From: Thiohalobacter sp. | GTDB taxonomy: Bacteria; Pseudomonadota; Gammaproteobacteria; Thiohalobacterales; Thiohalobacteraceae | Assembly: GCA_027030825.1 (NCBI GenBank) | Contig: JALVEM010000051.1 | Coordinates: 1 to 16,417 of the forward strand | Direction of reading: 5' to 3' | DNA length: 16,417 bases | Shown here: in pieces, positions 15,285 through 16,417 of the stretch | Layout of the letters: each line of letters opens with the position of its first letter | Position numbering within the stretch: position 1 is the stretch's first letter | Position numbers and translations under genes: made by a program | Notes under the pieces: model-generated | Databases searched by the model: none | Seen by the model: the letters and a program-made list of their open reading frames with translations, nothing else | What the model was told of the DNA's origin: nothing

Positions 15285-15622
15285 GCCCCAGGAAGCGGCT
15301 GCTGCTCACGGCCGCAGCCTTGTTCGGGGGATGCGCGCTCGCCGTCTCCGGCTTCCTGCTCCTGGCCGTGCACGCGGTCGGACTCGAGGCCGTCGCCGCG
15401 GGCTGGCACGCCGCGAGACCGACCGTCCAGGCGTTCAAGTGGGCCGCCATGATCATGGTCGTCTGGCGCTGGCCGGCCCTGGCGGACTGGATCTCGGACC
15501 GCTTCGGGCTGGACGCCGACGACCGGACGCGTCTCCGGGGCGCCCGCTGGCGGGTCGCCGCCGGCCTGGCCGCCCTGGAGATCGTCCTGGGACAGAACCT
15601 GATCGCGCGGGCGCTCGACTGA
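15281..15622 (+). CDS. Small membrane protein between the PFL_4711-type and TraG-like genes
   Basis: The 113-residue protein has three hydrophobic segments: about 7-35, 50-65 (FKWAAMIMVVWRWPALADW) and 90-107 (VAAGLAALEIVLGQNLI). A polar basic loop with DADDRTRLRGARWR separates the last two. The GTG start at 15281 overlaps the previous stop as GTGA. I do not recognise a named family, although a short hydrophobic protein commonly occupies this place in related clusters. A phage holin or lysis protein has a similar size, but the setting argues against one. It is most likely an inner-membrane accessory to the TraU/TraG-like mating-pair block; this rests on location alone. A GGAGGAGGGG site for traG lies just after its stop. 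Confidence 0.7.
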   Translation: MSPRKRLLLTAAALFGGCALAVSGFLLLAVHAVGLEAVAAGWHAARPTVQAFKWAAMIMVVWRWPALADWISDRFGLDADDRTRLRGARWRVAAGLAALEIVLGQNLIARALD

Positions 15623-15635
15623 CGGAGGAGGGGAG

Positions 15636-16417
15636 ATGACCGTCGATTCCTACCTCGAGATCTTCACCACGCTCCTCGGCTGGCGTTTCTACGAGATCGT
15701 CTGGGACGTGCTGGCCGCCACGGGGCTCGTCTACGTCCCGTTCATCGCCATCCTGGTCTCGCACTGGAAAGCCGCCGCAGGCACCGGCGACTACCGCAGC
15801 GCGTGGAGCATCGCGCTGCGCAACGTCGAGCTCGACTTCTACCTGGCGCTCTTCGTCGCGATGATCTCCGGCCCGCCGGCCCTCACGCTGTCGGCCTCGA
15901 CGCTCTCCTACACGCCGAGGCCTACGCTCATCGACCCCAGCCCCGCCACCGCCACCGTGGCGAGTCCCCAGTCCTCCTACGGCGGCCCCGGCGCCTTCCA
16001 GCCGCCCGGCGGCAGCGTCCGGATCCCCCTCTGGTGGTACGCCGTCCTCGCCCTCTCCAAGGGACTCAACCACGCCATCCTCGCCGGCTTCCCCGCCGAG
16101 CGAGGCCTGCGGGAAGTCCGGCAGCAGGCCCGGCTCGCCACCATCCCCGACGCCCGACTGCGCGAGGAGGCCGGCCGGTTCCTCGACGAGTGCTTCGTCA
16201 CCGCACGCGCGAAGTACCTGCGCGAGAAGCCGGACACCCCCACCGTCCAGAACCTGCTCTCCACCTACGGCAGCGACGACGTGGAATGGATGGGCTCGCA
16301 CGTCTTCCGCACCCTCTACTACCCCAGGATGCGGGCGCGCCGGCCCGTGCGGGGCTGGCCCTACGATCCCTCGCGCGACGTCGACTACGACCCCGCCGGG
16401 ATCCACGCCTGGGGCCA
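15636..16417 (+). CDS. traG: TraG-like mating-pair stabilisation protein, N-terminal part (3' partial)
   Basis: Translation from ATG 15636, preceded by GGAGGAGGGG, stays open for 260 codons to the right edge of the window. The N-terminus MTVDSYLEIFTTLLGWRFY is typical of TraG-like proteins of these elements. Hydrophobic helices lie at about 20-42, 65-83 and 131-151. Between the second and third is a Pro/Ser/Thr/Gly-rich stretch (about 93-127) that would be periplasmic, and after the third comes a charged soluble region with AILAGFPAERGLREVRQQ. In F-type systems TraG has a membrane N-terminal part for pilus assembly and a large periplasmic C-terminal part for mating-pair stabilisation and entry exclusion; the latter lies outside. 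It should not be confused with the VirD4-type coupling proteins also called TraG. The 3' end is not seen. Confidence 0.85.
   Translation, partial: MTVDSYLEIFTTLLGWRFYEIVWDVLAATGLVYVPFIAILVSHWKAAAGTGDYRSAWSIALRNVELDFYLALFVAMISGPPALTLSASTLSYTPRPTLIDPSPATATVASPQSSYGGPGAFQPPGGSVRIPLWWYAVLALSKGLNHAILAGFPAERGLREVRQQARLATIPDARLREEAGRFLDECFVTARAKYLREKPDTPTVQNLLSTYGSDDVEWMGSHVFRTLYYPRMRARRPVRGWPYDPSRDVDYDPAGIHAWG

Noticed and set aside
1..16417. CRISPR array, tRNA, insertion sequence, attachment site or origin of transfer
   Set aside because: I looked for regular direct repeats, terminal inverted repeats, tRNA-like cloverleaf segments and non-coding blocks; almost every base is coding and none was seen.

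Overview
The window is a very GC-rich stretch that is coding almost throughout, with every gene on the + strand. It holds most of a conjugation (mating-pair formation) operon of the genomic-island type IV secretion system. This is the system carried by integrative and conjugative elements related to ICEHin1056, PFGI-1, ICEclc and PAPI-1, whose proteins are known as the 'PFL_46xx/47xx' families. I identified families by remembered motifs, size and gene order, without any database search. Such elements are typical of gamma- and betaproteobacteria. The high GC suggests a high-GC member of those groups, but nothing here fixes a genus. No integrase, relaxase, origin of transfer, cargo gene, tRNA, CRISPR array or insertion sequence is visible, so the window lies inside the transfer module.

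Layout. Positions 1-1454 hold a thioredoxin-like PFL_4693-type protein (5' end outside the window), a secreted lytic transglycosylase and a PFL_4695-type secreted protein. Positions 1451-4290 hold the coupling ATPase TraD (SXT/TOL type) and its membrane partner (PFL_4697 type). Positions 4301-6347 hold the inner-membrane and pilus group: a RAQPRD-type protein, a small PFL_4701-type membrane protein, a PFL_4702-type candidate pilin, a TIGR03750-type membrane protein and a PFL_4703-type VirB8/TraE-like protein. Positions 6344-9028 hold the core-channel group: PFL_4704 (TraK/VirB9-like), PFL_4705 (TraB/VirB10-like) and an outer-membrane lipoprotein (VirB7/TraV-like role). Positions 9025-11685 encode the large VirB4/TraC-like ATPase. 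It is followed by a ParB/sulfiredoxin-like protein (11682-12392), then PFL_4709, the TraU-like PFL_4710 and PFL_4711 (12389-15284). Last come a small membrane protein (15281-15622) and the start of a TraG-like protein that runs off the right edge.

How the parts work together. TraD would deliver the relaxase-DNA complex to the channel. The VirB4-like ATPase powers pilus and channel assembly. PFL_4703, 4704, 4705 and the lipoprotein build the envelope-spanning channel. The transglycosylase opens the peptidoglycan. The TraU/TraG-like block is the F-type-like mating-pair stabilisation and pilus-retraction part. Twelve of the nineteen gene junctions are 4-base ATGA/GTGA overlaps, so the genes look like one translationally coupled polycistron. 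The only sizeable gap (81 bases, 4852-4932) precedes the candidate pilin and contains GC-rich hairpins and a strong ribosome binding site.

The system as a whole is known. The points most worth a second look are the free-standing ParB/sulfiredoxin-like protein inside the operon, the set of thioredoxin-like proteins next to cysteine-rich secreted partners, and the hairpin gap before the pilin.
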